64,000 bases of DNA from Monocercomonoides exilis (lineage: Eukaryota > Preaxostyla > Oxymonadida > Polymastigidae), in the NCBI GenBank assembly GCA_001643675.2, contig LSRY02000023.1:351501-415500 (forward strand), written 5' to 3'. The notes below the pieces were generated by a model. The model saw only the letters and a program-made list of their open reading frames with translations. It did not search any database and was not told the DNA's origin. Below are positions 31,071-40,655 of this stretch, piece after piece (position 1 is the first letter of the stretch; every line of letters begins with the position of its first letter). The position numbers and the translations under genes were made by a program.

Positions 31071-34000
31071 TTAGCTTCTGTATCCATCATCGCTTCTTCC
31101 GCTTCCACTTCCACTTCCGCTTCCGCTTCCGCTTCCGCTTCCGGTTTCGCTTCCGCTTTCATTTTCCTTCCTCAGATCAATCGCATCTGACATCGTAACC
31201 ATCACAGCCCCAGCCGGAAAATGCCCAATCAACTCTCGCTTCACTTCTCCAAGCGTCTTCCGCTCTGATGGCTGCCCTCCCCAACAGCTCTTCACAAGCT
31301 CGCTCCAGCTCACACATTCAACAGCTTCCATCCTCGGCCTCTCCCCATTCACAATCTTCTGCCCCGCCACCTCTGCCTCATACTCCCCAAACGGCACATC
31401 CAGCGTCAGGCACTCCCAAAGCATCATCCCAATTGAAAACACCACCGACTCCTTTGTTGCTCCCATCTTCTTGTTCATCTGCAACTCAGGCGCCTTCCAC
31501 CTCAGGCACTCTTTTTTGAATCTATCCTCATCATCCTCAAACGCTGATGAAGGTGGTGGCGAGTCTGTGTACCTCTCGCTCAGAACTGAAATATTCGAGG
31601 ATGAAGAAACAATGGTTATCGAGGAGGCCGAAGATGAATCAGAATCGTCAGACGAAAGGAAATCAGAATGCATCACAACGCAGATCACCATGTGCTCCGA
31701 GAACAGTACAATATGTGGACTCAGATTGGCAAGTGATTGAAGAGGATTGTCCATTTCATCAAATGAATGAAGTGCTCCATTCGCCACCCAGAACAGAATC
31801 TGTGCAGCTGTTTGCTCTCTTTCCTTCAACGAGCCAATTGGCATCTCCTTCTTCTCGTTCCTCCCATGCAGCAGCATGAACAATGAATCCCTCAGATCCA
31901 CAATCAACTTCTCGTATGGACATGAACAGGCCATTGCATCCACCAGATTCGACATCGACGAGGTGGTGGGGCACAGACTCTCCGATCGAACAAATGTTGT
32001 GTCTGTGTCCGAAGTGTCTGTCGTAGAAGTTGATGAGACAAATGGTGATGGTGATCTCTTTCTTGTCTCTTCTTCCTCAACCTTTTCCAGTGCCCATTCT
32101 GGGATCTTGTCTGAATCTTTCCCCAGAATGTATTCTGTTGATCCACTCTCACTCAACAAATACTCTTCAGACTCCGAATGTGCCATCTTCTTTCCACACA
32201 TCCTCCTCTTTGCATTCTCCTCGTTCTTCTTCTCTGCCTCTCTCTCTGCTCTCCTCCACTGCTCCTCTGGTGACATTTCCATCGTAGTCATCTCGATCAA
32301 TTTAGGATCTTTTCTGATGTTATCATTCACAATCTCTCTCAAATCTTTATTCTCATTTTTTGCCTTTCTCCATCGAACAATAAATGCAACTGCAACGATA
32401 AGAACTATCATCAGAATAACTGCCATGATAATCACAATTAGCAACCAATAGGATTTTCCTTCTTTTCCTCCTTCAACAATCTTTTCATCATTTTTTGTAT
32501 TTGCTTCGCTGGCATTTTTCAGGATGAATGGATTTGTTGATGAAGGAGATTCGGTATTCCCAAATAAAATAAAAACACAAACTTCTATTTCATCGCCGCA
32601 GCTGCTGATGAGATCTTTTCCCACACTCCCTTCTGCTTCTCTTTCTGATAAAAACCCATTTGTATCAAAATCATGCTTTTCAATCTCTTTCTCTTCATCC
32701 TTGCTCTTCACAACTGAGAATGACAGATTGCATGGAACAAGAAGCAATCCTTTAAATATCAGCTTCATTCTATCTGTCTCTTCTTTTGCTTCTGCACTCT
32801 CCAGAACAGGGATGAAGAATGATGAATCTCTCTCAGAAACAATCCCTTCAAAATTGCATCCTTCATTCAACATCCAAAGTGAAGAATTATCCTTCAATCC
32901 ATCTCCTCCTTTCAAACTCACCACATTCAATGTTCCTGAATCTGAACAGATGATGTTTCTTCGAGCTGATGGATATCCTTCAATCGACGGATTATTGTTT
33001 GAGAAATTCCCTGCTTCAATGTTCACATTTCCTCCTCTCATTGTTATTCCCCACTCTGGTGAATTCGAGATTGTTGTATCTTTCATCATCACTGAACTCT
33101 TCACAATATCGAAAAGAGATTCATCCCATCCGCACATCTCTTCTCCTTCATTGAATGACTGTTCATTTATTTCCTCTGAACTCCCATCAAAAACGCAGCT
33201 GTCCATGTTCACATCCAAACAATCCTCCACTTTCATCAATTTTCCTTTTGTCGTTTTTGAATTTGTGTTGTTCAATGTGCAATTTGTTAATTGCATCGTC
33301 TTTTTCATTGATAGGCACGATATCAATGATTCATCATTTCCTTCTGCATTCATATTTTCAACAAATAATCTATCCATATTCAACTGTCCACATTCAATAA
33401 TTTCAACAAGTGAATGAGAAACTGTTGAATTGCTGATCTCAAACAAATAAATCACTGATGGAAGAGAAGATGAAAGATATAATGCAGATTTTTGAAGCAC
33501 AAGATTTGATATTGTGCATCCAGCAAGTTGTAATTCTCCTTTTCTCAAATTTATCATGTGAAATGGAATGCATGCTAATTCTGCTTTTTTTCCTTCTGTT
33601 GTTTGTTTTGAATCAAATGAACAATTCATAATTTCTAGAATCCCTCCTTCTGGCGATATTAATGATTCATGTTGAGAAATGAAATTCGAATCAAACACAA
33701 AACTCACTCTCACCAATGAGACTGTTCCAGTTGTTATCACCAATACCTCTCTTGTGCTTTCAATTTCAGATTTCACTTCAACTTCGCACATCTCTCTGCT
33801 CTTCGAACTCATGCTCATCTCATTCAGATTTATCTCTCCACCAATCACACTCTCCTCAACAACAATCATTTGGCTCATGAAATCAGAAGTCAGATGCATC
33901 AGTCCATAATCAATTGAATAACATGGAAGTGTGTTGGTTCCACATTGCTTCTCATTTGACCCATTCACACTGCAAACAATGATCGTGTCGCTCTGATGGA

Positions 34001-37000
34001 TCATCACAAAATCAATCAGATCCGTATCGATTGGATAATCACATTCATCTTTTCCATATATTGCATTTATTCGTGAATAATGGCCTTCTCTGAGATCAAA
34101 TCGAAATTGGCTTTCATTGATCTGCAATGTGATGTTGAAGCATTCAATGAAAATATCATTTCCCACACTGGCCGTGTTGTTTCTGAACTTCATCCTCAAA
34201 AATGTGAAATCCAATTCTCCTCGTTCCTTTGTTGCCAAATACACTCCTCCTCCTTTCCCTGAACGAAGGCTGCAACTGCAATGGCTGATTGTTGAGTCAA
34301 TCATCTTCATTGATCCTGAAGCACCCAATGTGAAGAATATTGCCCCTCCTTTTTCACTTGTTTCTGCCTTGTCTTCTGTGATGTTGCTCTCATTCACAAT
34401 CAAACAAATCTTTTTCTCACTCTTTGACTCCAAAATGCTCGCTCCATTGCCACTTCTCTTCACACCAGAAAATGATGAATTATCAATATTGAGACTCATT
34501 TCCTCACCGTTTTCATTTATCTTCATTCCTGGTTCAGCTTTCTTGATTGATAAAATGCAACCACCACTTTCATTCAACGATTCCACTCGAACATTCACAA
34601 AATGACAAGTAATTCCAGCATTGTTAATTGCAAAAATGCTATTACCAACATTGCACGATTCAATCGACAAATCATTAACTTTAACGCTTCCTCCAATCGC
34701 ATCCACAAACATACAATCAAATCCATTGTTCATTCCTGCTTCTGAATGGAATGAACATCCAATTATCACCAAATCACCTTTTCTGTTCGAAATAATCGAT
34801 TTGGCTGAGTTGTCAAATCCCGATGTCAGTTGAAGTTTTATGTTCGTCAATTCGAGATGATCATCATTTTCCATGAAATATTCCAGTTGACTTCCAATTG
34901 CTTTTTCAAAATTTAATATTGCTTTCACATCTTCTTCTCCCATCTTCGAATCCTTTTTGATCTGATAATTGGAAACATTGAATGAATCTCGAATAATTGT
35001 CGATCCTTCAATCTGAATTGTTTTTCTTTCAATTTCCTTTTTCATGTTTTTCATCCCCTTCCACATTGTTAAACAAGGCTCTTCCTCACTTCCACAACGA
35101 GCCACATCAAATCCTTCAGATGAGATAAATATCTCAAACGAGCTGAATGGAATCAGAAATATGAACAAATCTTTGTTTGAATGAAAGTTATCGCTTCCAA
35201 CAAACAGAGTTTTATCATCCTTCATTGAAGAATAATTAAAGTTGAATGAAGCATTTGTCACACTCTTGTTCAGATCAGCTGATAATATGAACATATTCTT
35301 TGCAATGGCCGCATTGTTGTTTGCAAACGAGACGTTTTCAAAAAGAAATGGCTTCTCATTTGAACATTCTTGACAATCCAAATACAAAAACCCACCTTTT
35401 CCATTTGTTGTTAACAGTGAACAAGATGATGCATTTGTTGATTTGATCATCAAATATTCGTCATTTTTTAATGTAACTTTTGCAACGCCTCCTTCTTCAC
35501 CACTTCCAGTGTTCCTAATGTTTGAAAAGTTGTTTCTTTCAAATAAAACAGAAGAAGCCATCACCAATGGTGATTCGACAAACGAACAATCTGACAAACC
35601 GCATCCCTTCAATGTGCAACTTCCAGTGGTTGTTGTTATCAACGAATATTGAACAGTGTGTGTTGATGATTGAATCTCAAATAAACAGTTTTCGAGTTGA
35701 AGAACCCCACTCGATGAGATCAGTGTATTCGTATTTGGATCAAATTGACTTAGAATCTTCAGCTTCAAAGATAACAAGATGAGCGAGGAAGTCGATGAAA
35801 TAACAGAAGACGATCCAGAATTCCCTTTGATAACCTCTTCAAAATGAACAGGCCTGTGTTTAATTTCATCTCCTTCATTCACACACCCATCAATCACAAG
35901 TGCATCTATAAATGAATAAATATCTTCAATTGTCCCTTCATCCCTCACTTTCACTTTCCTTTCTCCTTCTGTCCCACTTCTGTCAATGTGGTCAATTCCA
36001 CTTTTCATTGATTGGCATGGGAATACTTCACTTCCACATCCCAATGTGTCATGCCCATCTGTCGATACAGACACTTCCACCCACTTCATAGAAACAAGAA
36101 ACACTCGAAGATCCATTTCCCCATAAATCCCATCTTCCCCAACAAATGCATTCCCATCATCCTTGTATCCTGAGCAATCAAATGCAAAACGCTCTGTGTT
36201 CACACTGTTCACCAGATTGCTGCTCTTCACAAACATGTTCTTCCCAACAGTTGCTGAGCATCCAGAAAATGAAATTGATGAAAGCTGAAATTCTCCTTCA
36301 TGTGAACTGCAATCCAAATATATTCCTCCTCCTTTTCCTCCCTCACTCATATTCTCGCAAATACATCCAGTAAATGAACTGTTTTCAAGCGCAACATATC
36401 CTCCTTCACTCAACACAATCTTCAGTGCTCCTCCTTCTTTGCTCTTCTCCGACACTGCTCCTTCAATCTTGCTATCATTTAATACCATCCCAACTCCCAC
36501 ACTCCCTCCAAACACGGCTGCCTTTCCCTCAGCTGCCTCTCCACTATCAATCTCCAGCCTTTCCAGTGTGCAGTTCAACAACTTCACTTTGTATTTTTCT
36601 TCACTTTCTCCATTCACACTTCCAGAAAAAAGCGAAAATGAAAATAACGAAACTGTTGATTTCACATCTGAAATAGTGACAGAGTCCAACTCAACCATCT
36701 TCCCTGTCGATTTAATCAAGGAAAATCCAATTGTGCTTCTCATCCCCCCAATCACACTCATCGCACAATTCTTCATGAGCAACTCCCCAGTTTGAGTGCT
36801 CGTTTCAATCACTGATGCGATTGTTCTGTTAAAACTCGATGGAACAACAATCCCAATGAACTTTATTTCTGTCAGCGATGATGATTTCAGAACACATCCT
36901 TCAGATCCACTCACTTCTGCTTGACATTCTATCTCAACAACAGCCTCAGTTTTTGCCTTCACGCTCATTCCTCCAACATCCAAACACCCCATCATCAACG

Positions 37001-40000
37001 AATTTGAACTCAAAATAATTTCCTGTTTAACATTCTGTGTTCGCTTCAAACGTTCAATCCCATAATTCACACTCTTGCATGGTACCTTTTCCAGCCCACA
37101 AAACATCTCTTCGACTCCAGACGCTCCATCCACATACACTTTGTCTCCAATGAATCCATCAAGAAATAAAAACAAATCGACATCCCAATCGCTAAACATT
37201 TGCGTTCTATCGCTCCCAAATACGGAGTTGTCTTTCTGAGTGATGCTTCTCATGAAGGCGAACAAGGGCTCTTTCACAGAGGCTACAAGGGATTCGCACA
37301 CGAAATACATATCTCTTCCGACACTGGCCTTGTTGGATGAAAACACAATATTGGCAATGGAAAAGGAGGATTCTGACACTTCTGAATCATCCTTGTACTC
37401 GATCATGAGAGCACCGCCTCTTCCTCCAGAACTTGTATCCTCGCTCACAGAGCAGCTGGAGAATGTGGTGTCACTCACTGAAAATGTGTTGGTAGAGGCA
37501 GATGAGGCGAATGAGATGCATCCGCCATTCGTGGCAGTCTGTTGGCTCAACTGTTCTGAGTTGATGTTGGTGATGGTGCAGTTGGTGAGTGAGAGGGAGA
37601 GGGCGGGGGAGGTGGCAGAGGAGAGGACACAGCTGGTGGGGGTGGTAGTGGAGGTGATATCGGTGATGTTGGAGGAGTTGAGGGTGAGGGGAGCGGTGAG
37701 GGAGGTGAGGTGGAAGATGCTTTGGCTGTTGAGGGTGAGACTGGTGATTGCTGTGTGGTTGAGGGCGAGGGAGCCAGCAGTGAGGAAGAAGAGGGGAGTT
37801 GTGATTGTTATGGAGGTTGTTCCGGTGATGGTGGTTGTGTTGAGGTTGAGGGACGGGGAGTTTTGGGAGAGGTGGAAGAGGATGGGGGTGATAGAATTTG
37901 AGGAGTTGTGGGAGATGGCGAGGGCAGAGACTGTGAGGGAGCCCTGTGTTTGTTGGAAGAGGGCAGAAGAGGCAGATGGATCGGGGGATGATGATGAAGA
38001 GGAAAATGATGACAGAGGTTGAGGAATGCCACTGGATGCGATGGTGGTGGCAGTTGTTCCATTTCCAGTGACTTTTGTGTCAGCAGCATTGAAGGTGAGA
38101 GTCTGAGTGGGAACAAATGTCGAGTTGAGGAGGGTGAGATAGGCGATTTGGAGGGGGATGAATCCGCTGAGGGCATACTCAATTGTGGCGCATGGCATTT
38201 GCTGTGTTCTGCCACAGCCGCCAGCATCTGTTCCACTGTTCGCAACTATTTTGCTCGAAGGGATAAGAGGAAGCCAGTTGTTGAACACATCGTTTGTTGC
38301 TGTTCCAGCATTCCACACTCTGTTTGTTGGGGTCGTTGAAATACATTCTGTGAATGGAGATTGAGTGATGTAACTTTCATTGAAGAACACATCATTTCCT
38401 CTGCCATTTTCAGCTGTATTGGCATCGAAGAAGCAGAATGATATGAATTTTAATCCGTTCATCCAAGTAAATGTTCTGGTGCAGCACAATCCAGCACCTC
38501 CGAAAGTCGAAGAAGCAGTTAATTTATTATTTATAAACTGGCACTCATTTACCAAAAACTGATTTGGTTTAACAAATGGAGGCCAATTAATAGTCAAAGA
38601 ACCTGTTGAATCGCCACCAGAATTTGCAAAACAATCACATTTGGAAAATTGGAATTGACCGTTTGAAGTCATGTTTTCAAGCCAGAAATACCAACAAATT
38701 CCACACCAATTTGTGATTGAACATTTCTCAGCCTTGTTTTCTGAGAAAAACCAATTAGATCTCGATTCTGGCCAGGCGATAGATACAGCTCCTCCTTGAT
38801 ATGAAGAACAATTTGAGAAATTGGATTTTGCGATGTTTATTTTCAATAAATTGTGGCAGAATAAACCTCCCCCTTCGCCTTTGCCGGTGCAAGAACATTT
38901 ATCAAAAGAACATGAAGTGATTGCGAGATTTGCGTTCGTGCATGAAACGCAAAGTGCACCTCCTGGAGATGATCCACCATTTGAATCATTCCATTCGCAC
39001 CACTCAAAGCGATGGCTGTTTGCATCAAAAGAATCCAGTCTTCCTGGTTTCATTCTCTCGGTTTCGTTTCCGATATACACCTTTGCGGCATTTGGCGAAG
39101 AGCGTGTTTGGCGGAGGAAAGAGGTGTTAAAGGCAGAAAGAGAAGTGGATGGACTGTTGAGGTTGGGGATGATGGCACCATCAATGGGGTTGTGGGTGTG
39201 GATGAAAATGGTTGAGTGGATGGAGAGAGAGGAGCGAAGAGAGAATGAGGGGATTGCATTGGTGCTGGAGTTTGTGGTGGTGGTTGTGGTTGTGGTTGTG
39301 GTTGTGATGGTTGTGGTTGTGGTGAATGGGTTGTGTGGGTGTGTGGATTCGGCAGGAATGGTGTGTGTGGATAGTGGTGCAGTGGTGATGTTTGTGAAGA
39401 GCGTGTTCGAGAGACGGAGATCGAGGTGAATTTTGTGATGGAGAAGTGAAGAAGAAGAAGAAGAAGAAGAAGAAATTGAAGAAGGGGAAAAAAGGAAGGG
39501 CTGGATGAGAGAGATGAAAGAAGAGAAAGAGGAGTGGGAGATGGAGAAGGAGGCGGGGATTGGGAAGTGGGCATCTGGGAGGAGATTGTTTGGGGTGGAG
39601 AAGAAGGGGAAGGAGAGGATGGCCGGCTGAGGGGTGGTGAGGGAGAAGTTGGCGAGGGCGAGGGAGGCATGGGCAGAGAGGAAAAGTGGAGATTTTGTTG
39701 TTGGGTGGATGGTGCAAGTGGAGGAGCAGATGGTGGCAGCTGAGAAGTGTTGGACAGTGAGGAGTGGACAACAAGTGAGGGGGATGATGTTAAGATGGTT
39801 CACACACAAGGAGGAGTTGATGATATTGAGACTTGTTTGAATATTGCAAATGCAATTGCCAACTGTATTTTCATATTTATCTGCATAAATGTCATTTTTG
39901 TTATGGTATTTGTTGCTGCATGCTTCAACACTAAGCGTGCTTTCTGGCATCTCCTCGTTCCATTTTTGTTGGATTTGACTTAGAGAAATGTCTCCGCAAT

Positions 40001-40124
40001 TACAGCAGTTAACAACAAGCAACACCAATGCAACAATATTTATAGAAGCTCCCATGTCGGATGTGCACCTCGCCAATGAAGTGGATGGCAGATAAAAACG
40101 AAAATGAAAAATTCCTGCGCCCAT
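31071..40124 (-). CDS. Giant Pmp-like receptor with C-terminal pseudokinase (left copy)
   Basis: The ORF of 3017 residues is intron-free. Two candidate starts exist: M1 at 40124 and M24; the second opens a better signal peptide (MGASINIVALVLLVVNCCNC). The ectodomain has a Ser/Thr/His-rich N-terminal third, a conserved W-C-E-W segment near residue 375, Pmp GGA/GGG turns, and five C-G-x-P-C module boundaries near residues 634, 1007, 1363, 1675 and 2058. A membrane-proximal SLKGGDGLKDNSSLW domain follows, then one membrane helix (about 2558-2586). The cytoplasmic part has an acidic/basic juxtamembrane segment (MSPEEQWRRAEREAEKKNEE) and a kinase-like lobe (about 2711-2975): LRDSLFMLLHG, then LAN in place of HRD, DFL in place of DFG, then RWKAPEL and FSIGMMLWECLTL. 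No glycine loop or VAIK lysine is seen, so it should be a pseudokinase. A receptor role is inferred. Near-identical to 54623-63790. Confidence 0.9.
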   Translation of the reverse strand: MGAGIFHFRFYLPSTSLARCTSDMGASINIVALVLLVVNCCNCGDISLSQIQQKWNEEMPESTLSVEACSNKYHNKNDIYADKYENTVGNCICNIQTSLNIINSSLCVNHLNIIPLTCCPLLTVQHFSAATICSSTCTIHPTTKSPLFLSAHASLALANFSLTTPQPAILSFPFFSTPNNLLPDAHFPIPASFSISHSSFSSFISLIQPFLFSPSSISSSSSSSSSLLHHKIHLDLRLSNTLFTNITTAPLSTHTIPAESTHPHNPFTTTTTITTTTTTTTTTTNSSTNAIPSFSLRSSLSIHSTIFIHTHNPIDGAIIPNLNSPSTSLSAFNTSFLRQTRSSPNAAKVYIGNETERMKPGRLDSFDANSHRFEWCEWNDSNGGSSPGGALCVSCTNANLAITSCSFDKCSCTGKGEGGGLFCHNLLKINIAKSNFSNCSSYQGGAVSIAWPESRSNWFFSENKAEKCSITNWCGICWYFWLENMTSNGQFQFSKCDCFANSGGDSTGSLTINWPPFVKPNQFLVNECQFINNKLTASSTFGGAGLCCTRTFTWMNGLKFISFCFFDANTAENGRGNDVFFNESYITQSPFTECISTTPTNRVWNAGTATNDVFNNWLPLIPSSKIVANSGTDAGGCGRTQQMPCATIEYALSGFIPLQIAYLTLLNSTFVPTQTLTFNAADTKVTGNGTTATTIASSGIPQPLSSFSSSSSSPDPSASSALFQQTQGSLTVSALAISHNSSNSITPILFHLSQNSPSLNLNTTTITGTTSITITTPLFFLTAGSLALNHTAITSLTLNSQSIFHLTSLTAPLTLNSSNITDITSTTTPTSCVLSSATSPALSLSLTNCTITNINSEQLSQQTATNGGCISFASSASTNTFSVSDTTFSSCSVSEDTSSGGRGGALMIEYKDDSEVSESSFSIANIVFSSNKASVGRDMYFVCESLVASVKEPLFAFMRSITQKDNSVFGSDRTQMFSDWDVDLFLFLDGFIGDKVYVDGASGVEEMFCGLEKVPCKSVNYGIERLKRTQNVKQEIILSSNSLMMGCLDVGGMSVKAKTEAVVEIECQAEVSGSEGCVLKSSSLTEIKFIGIVVPSSFNRTIASVIETSTQTGELLMKNCAMSVIGGMRSTIGFSLIKSTGKMVELDSVTISDVKSTVSLFSFSLFSGSVNGESEEKYKVKLLNCTLERLEIDSGEAAEGKAAVFGGSVGVGMVLNDSKIEGAVSEKSKEGGALKIVLSEGGYVALENSSFTGCICENMSEGGKGGGIYLDCSSHEGEFQLSSISFSGCSATVGKNMFVKSSNLVNSVNTERFAFDCSGYKDDGNAFVGEDGIYGEMDLRVFLVSMKWVEVSVSTDGHDTLGCGSEVFPCQSMKSGIDHIDRSGTEGERKVKVRDEGTIEDIYSFIDALVIDGCVNEGDEIKHRPVHFEEVIKGNSGSSSVISSTSSLILLSLKLKILSQFDPNTNTLISSSGVLQLENCLFEIQSSTHTVQYSLITTTTGSCTLKGCGLSDCSFVESPLVMASSVLFERNNFSNIRNTGSGEEGGVAKVTLKNDEYLMIKSTNASSCSLLTTNGKGGFLYLDCQECSNEKPFLFENVSFANNNAAIAKNMFILSADLNKSVTNASFNFNYSSMKDDKTLFVGSDNFHSNKDLFIFLIPFSSFEIFISSEGFDVARCGSEEEPCLTMWKGMKNMKKEIERKTIQIEGSTIIRDSFNVSNYQIKKDSKMGEEDVKAILNFEKAIGSQLEYFMENDDHLELTNIKLQLTSGFDNSAKSIISNRKGDLVIIGCSFHSEAGMNNGFDCMFVDAIGGSVKVNDLSIESCNVGNSIFAINNAGITCHFVNVRVESLNESGGCILSIKKAEPGMKINENGEEMSLNIDNSSFSGVKRSGNGASILESKSEKKICLIVNESNITEDKAETSEKGGAIFFTLGASGSMKMIDSTISHCSCSLRSGKGGGVYLATKERGELDFTFLRMKFRNNTASVGNDIFIECFNITLQINESQFRFDLREGHYSRINAIYGKDECDYPIDTDLIDFVMIHQSDTIIVCSVNGSNEKQCGTNTLPCYSIDYGLMHLTSDFMSQMIVVEESVIGGEINLNEMSMSSKSREMCEVEVKSEIESTREVLVITTGTVSLVRVSFVFDSNFISQHESLISPEGGILEIMNCSFDSKQTTEGKKAELACIPFHMINLRKGELQLAGCTISNLVLQKSALYLSSSLPSVIYLFEISNSTVSHSLVEIIECGQLNMDRLFVENMNAEGNDESLISCLSMKKTMQLTNCTLNNTNSKTTKGKLMKVEDCLDVNMDSCVFDGSSEEINEQSFNEGEEMCGWDESLFDIVKSSVMMKDTTISNSPEWGITMRGGNVNIEAGNFSNNNPSIEGYPSARRNIICSDSGTLNVVSLKGGDGLKDNSSLWMLNEGCNFEGIVSERDSSFFIPVLESAEAKEETDRMKLIFKGLLLVPCNLSFSVVKSKDEEKEIEKHDFDTNGFLSEREAEGSVGKDLISSCGDEIEVCVFILFGNTESPSSTNPFILKNASEANTKNDEKIVEGGKEGKSYWLLIVIIMAVILMIVLIVAVAFIVRWRKAKNENKDLREIVNDNIRKDPKLIEMTTMEMSPEEQWRRAEREAEKKNEENAKRRMCGKKMAHSESEEYLLSESGSTEYILGKDSDKIPEWALEKVEEEETRKRSPSPFVSSTSTTDTSDTDTTFVRSESLCPTTSSMSNLVDAMACSCPYEKLIVDLRDSLFMLLHGRNEKKEMPIGSLKEREQTAAQILFWVANGALHSFDEMDNPLQSLANLSPHIVLFSEHMVICVVMHSDFLSSDDSDSSSASSITIVSSSSNISVLSERYTDSPPPSSAFEDDEDRFKKECLRWKAPELQMNKKMGATKESVVFSIGMMLWECLTLDVPFGEYEAEVAGQKIVNGERPRMEAVECVSWSELVKSCWGGQPSERKTLGEVKRELIGHFPAGAVMVTMSDAIDLRKENESGSETGSGSGSGSGSGSGSGRSDDGYRS

Positions 40125-40265
40125 ATTATTTTAATGATTGAGAAGAATAATTAGAATTAATTGAAATTCATTCTCAGAACACATGTGAGAATTTTATTTC
40201 TCGAATTTTTGTTGAATGCAATCTCAAATTTCCGATATCATATTCGATATGAGAACTTTTCTGTT
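40125..40265 (-). promoter_or_regulatory. Duplicated upstream region of the left giant gene
   Basis: Conserved (with gaps) with 54478-54622 upstream of the sister gene, which implies that the promoter was duplicated with the coding sequence. Shared blocks include TTCTGAGAATGAATTTCAAT and ATTCGAGAAAT. No core promoter element is recognised. Confidence 0.5.
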
Positions 40266-40401
40266 ATTTCGAAATTATATTCAAAAAAAATCTTATGCTT
40301 GTTTCACTGACTGTTTCAAAAAGAATGTGTACAACACGCAAGAAAATCATTTGCACAAACTAAACGAAGAAATGCATCTTTAAAAGTTTTATGAAAGCCT
40401 G

Positions 40402-40432
<31 letters not shown>

Positions 40433-40655
40433 TTTTTTGTGAATACTTCGAAGAAAAAAATTATTTCCAACAATCAGATGCTTTTTCGTCCGACAGAAGG
40501 GGAAAAAAAAATAGTTTATCTCAAAGACCTTAAACTTTCTATTCAAAATGATTGTGAAATTGAGAAAGAAGAATCTTATTTTCTTTTCATTCGTTAAAGA
40601 ATATATTGTACTTTCTGATCGTAATTTGAGTGAAATTTTTTATTTTCATTGAGAT
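40266..40655. other. Intergenic spacer with (TTA)n microsatellite
   Basis: This spacer lies between divergent genes. It contains a (TTA)n run at about 40404-40432 followed by T8. No gene is supported; the small ORFs across it read through the microsatellite. Confidence 0.5.

Larger units (their letters stand above)
30840..40265 (-). repeat. Left arm of a 9.4-kb inverted duplication
   Basis: Read in reverse complement, this arm matches 54478-64000, including about 140 bp upstream of the ATG (shared TTCTGAGAATGAATTTCAAT and AGTTCTCATAT), the entire coding region and at least 230 bp after the stop (shared TTTGAGAAGATATTC at the extreme right edge). The right arm continues past the window, so the true length is unknown. 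Identity is patchy: some blocks appear nearly perfect while Ser/Pro tracts differ in length. Confidence 0.85.

Noticed and set aside
31071-40124. CRISPR-like or tandem DNA repeats suggested by recurring GGAGGA motifs
   Set aside because: The recurrence is at protein level (GGA/GGG turns) with variable spacing and no identical direct repeats with spacers.
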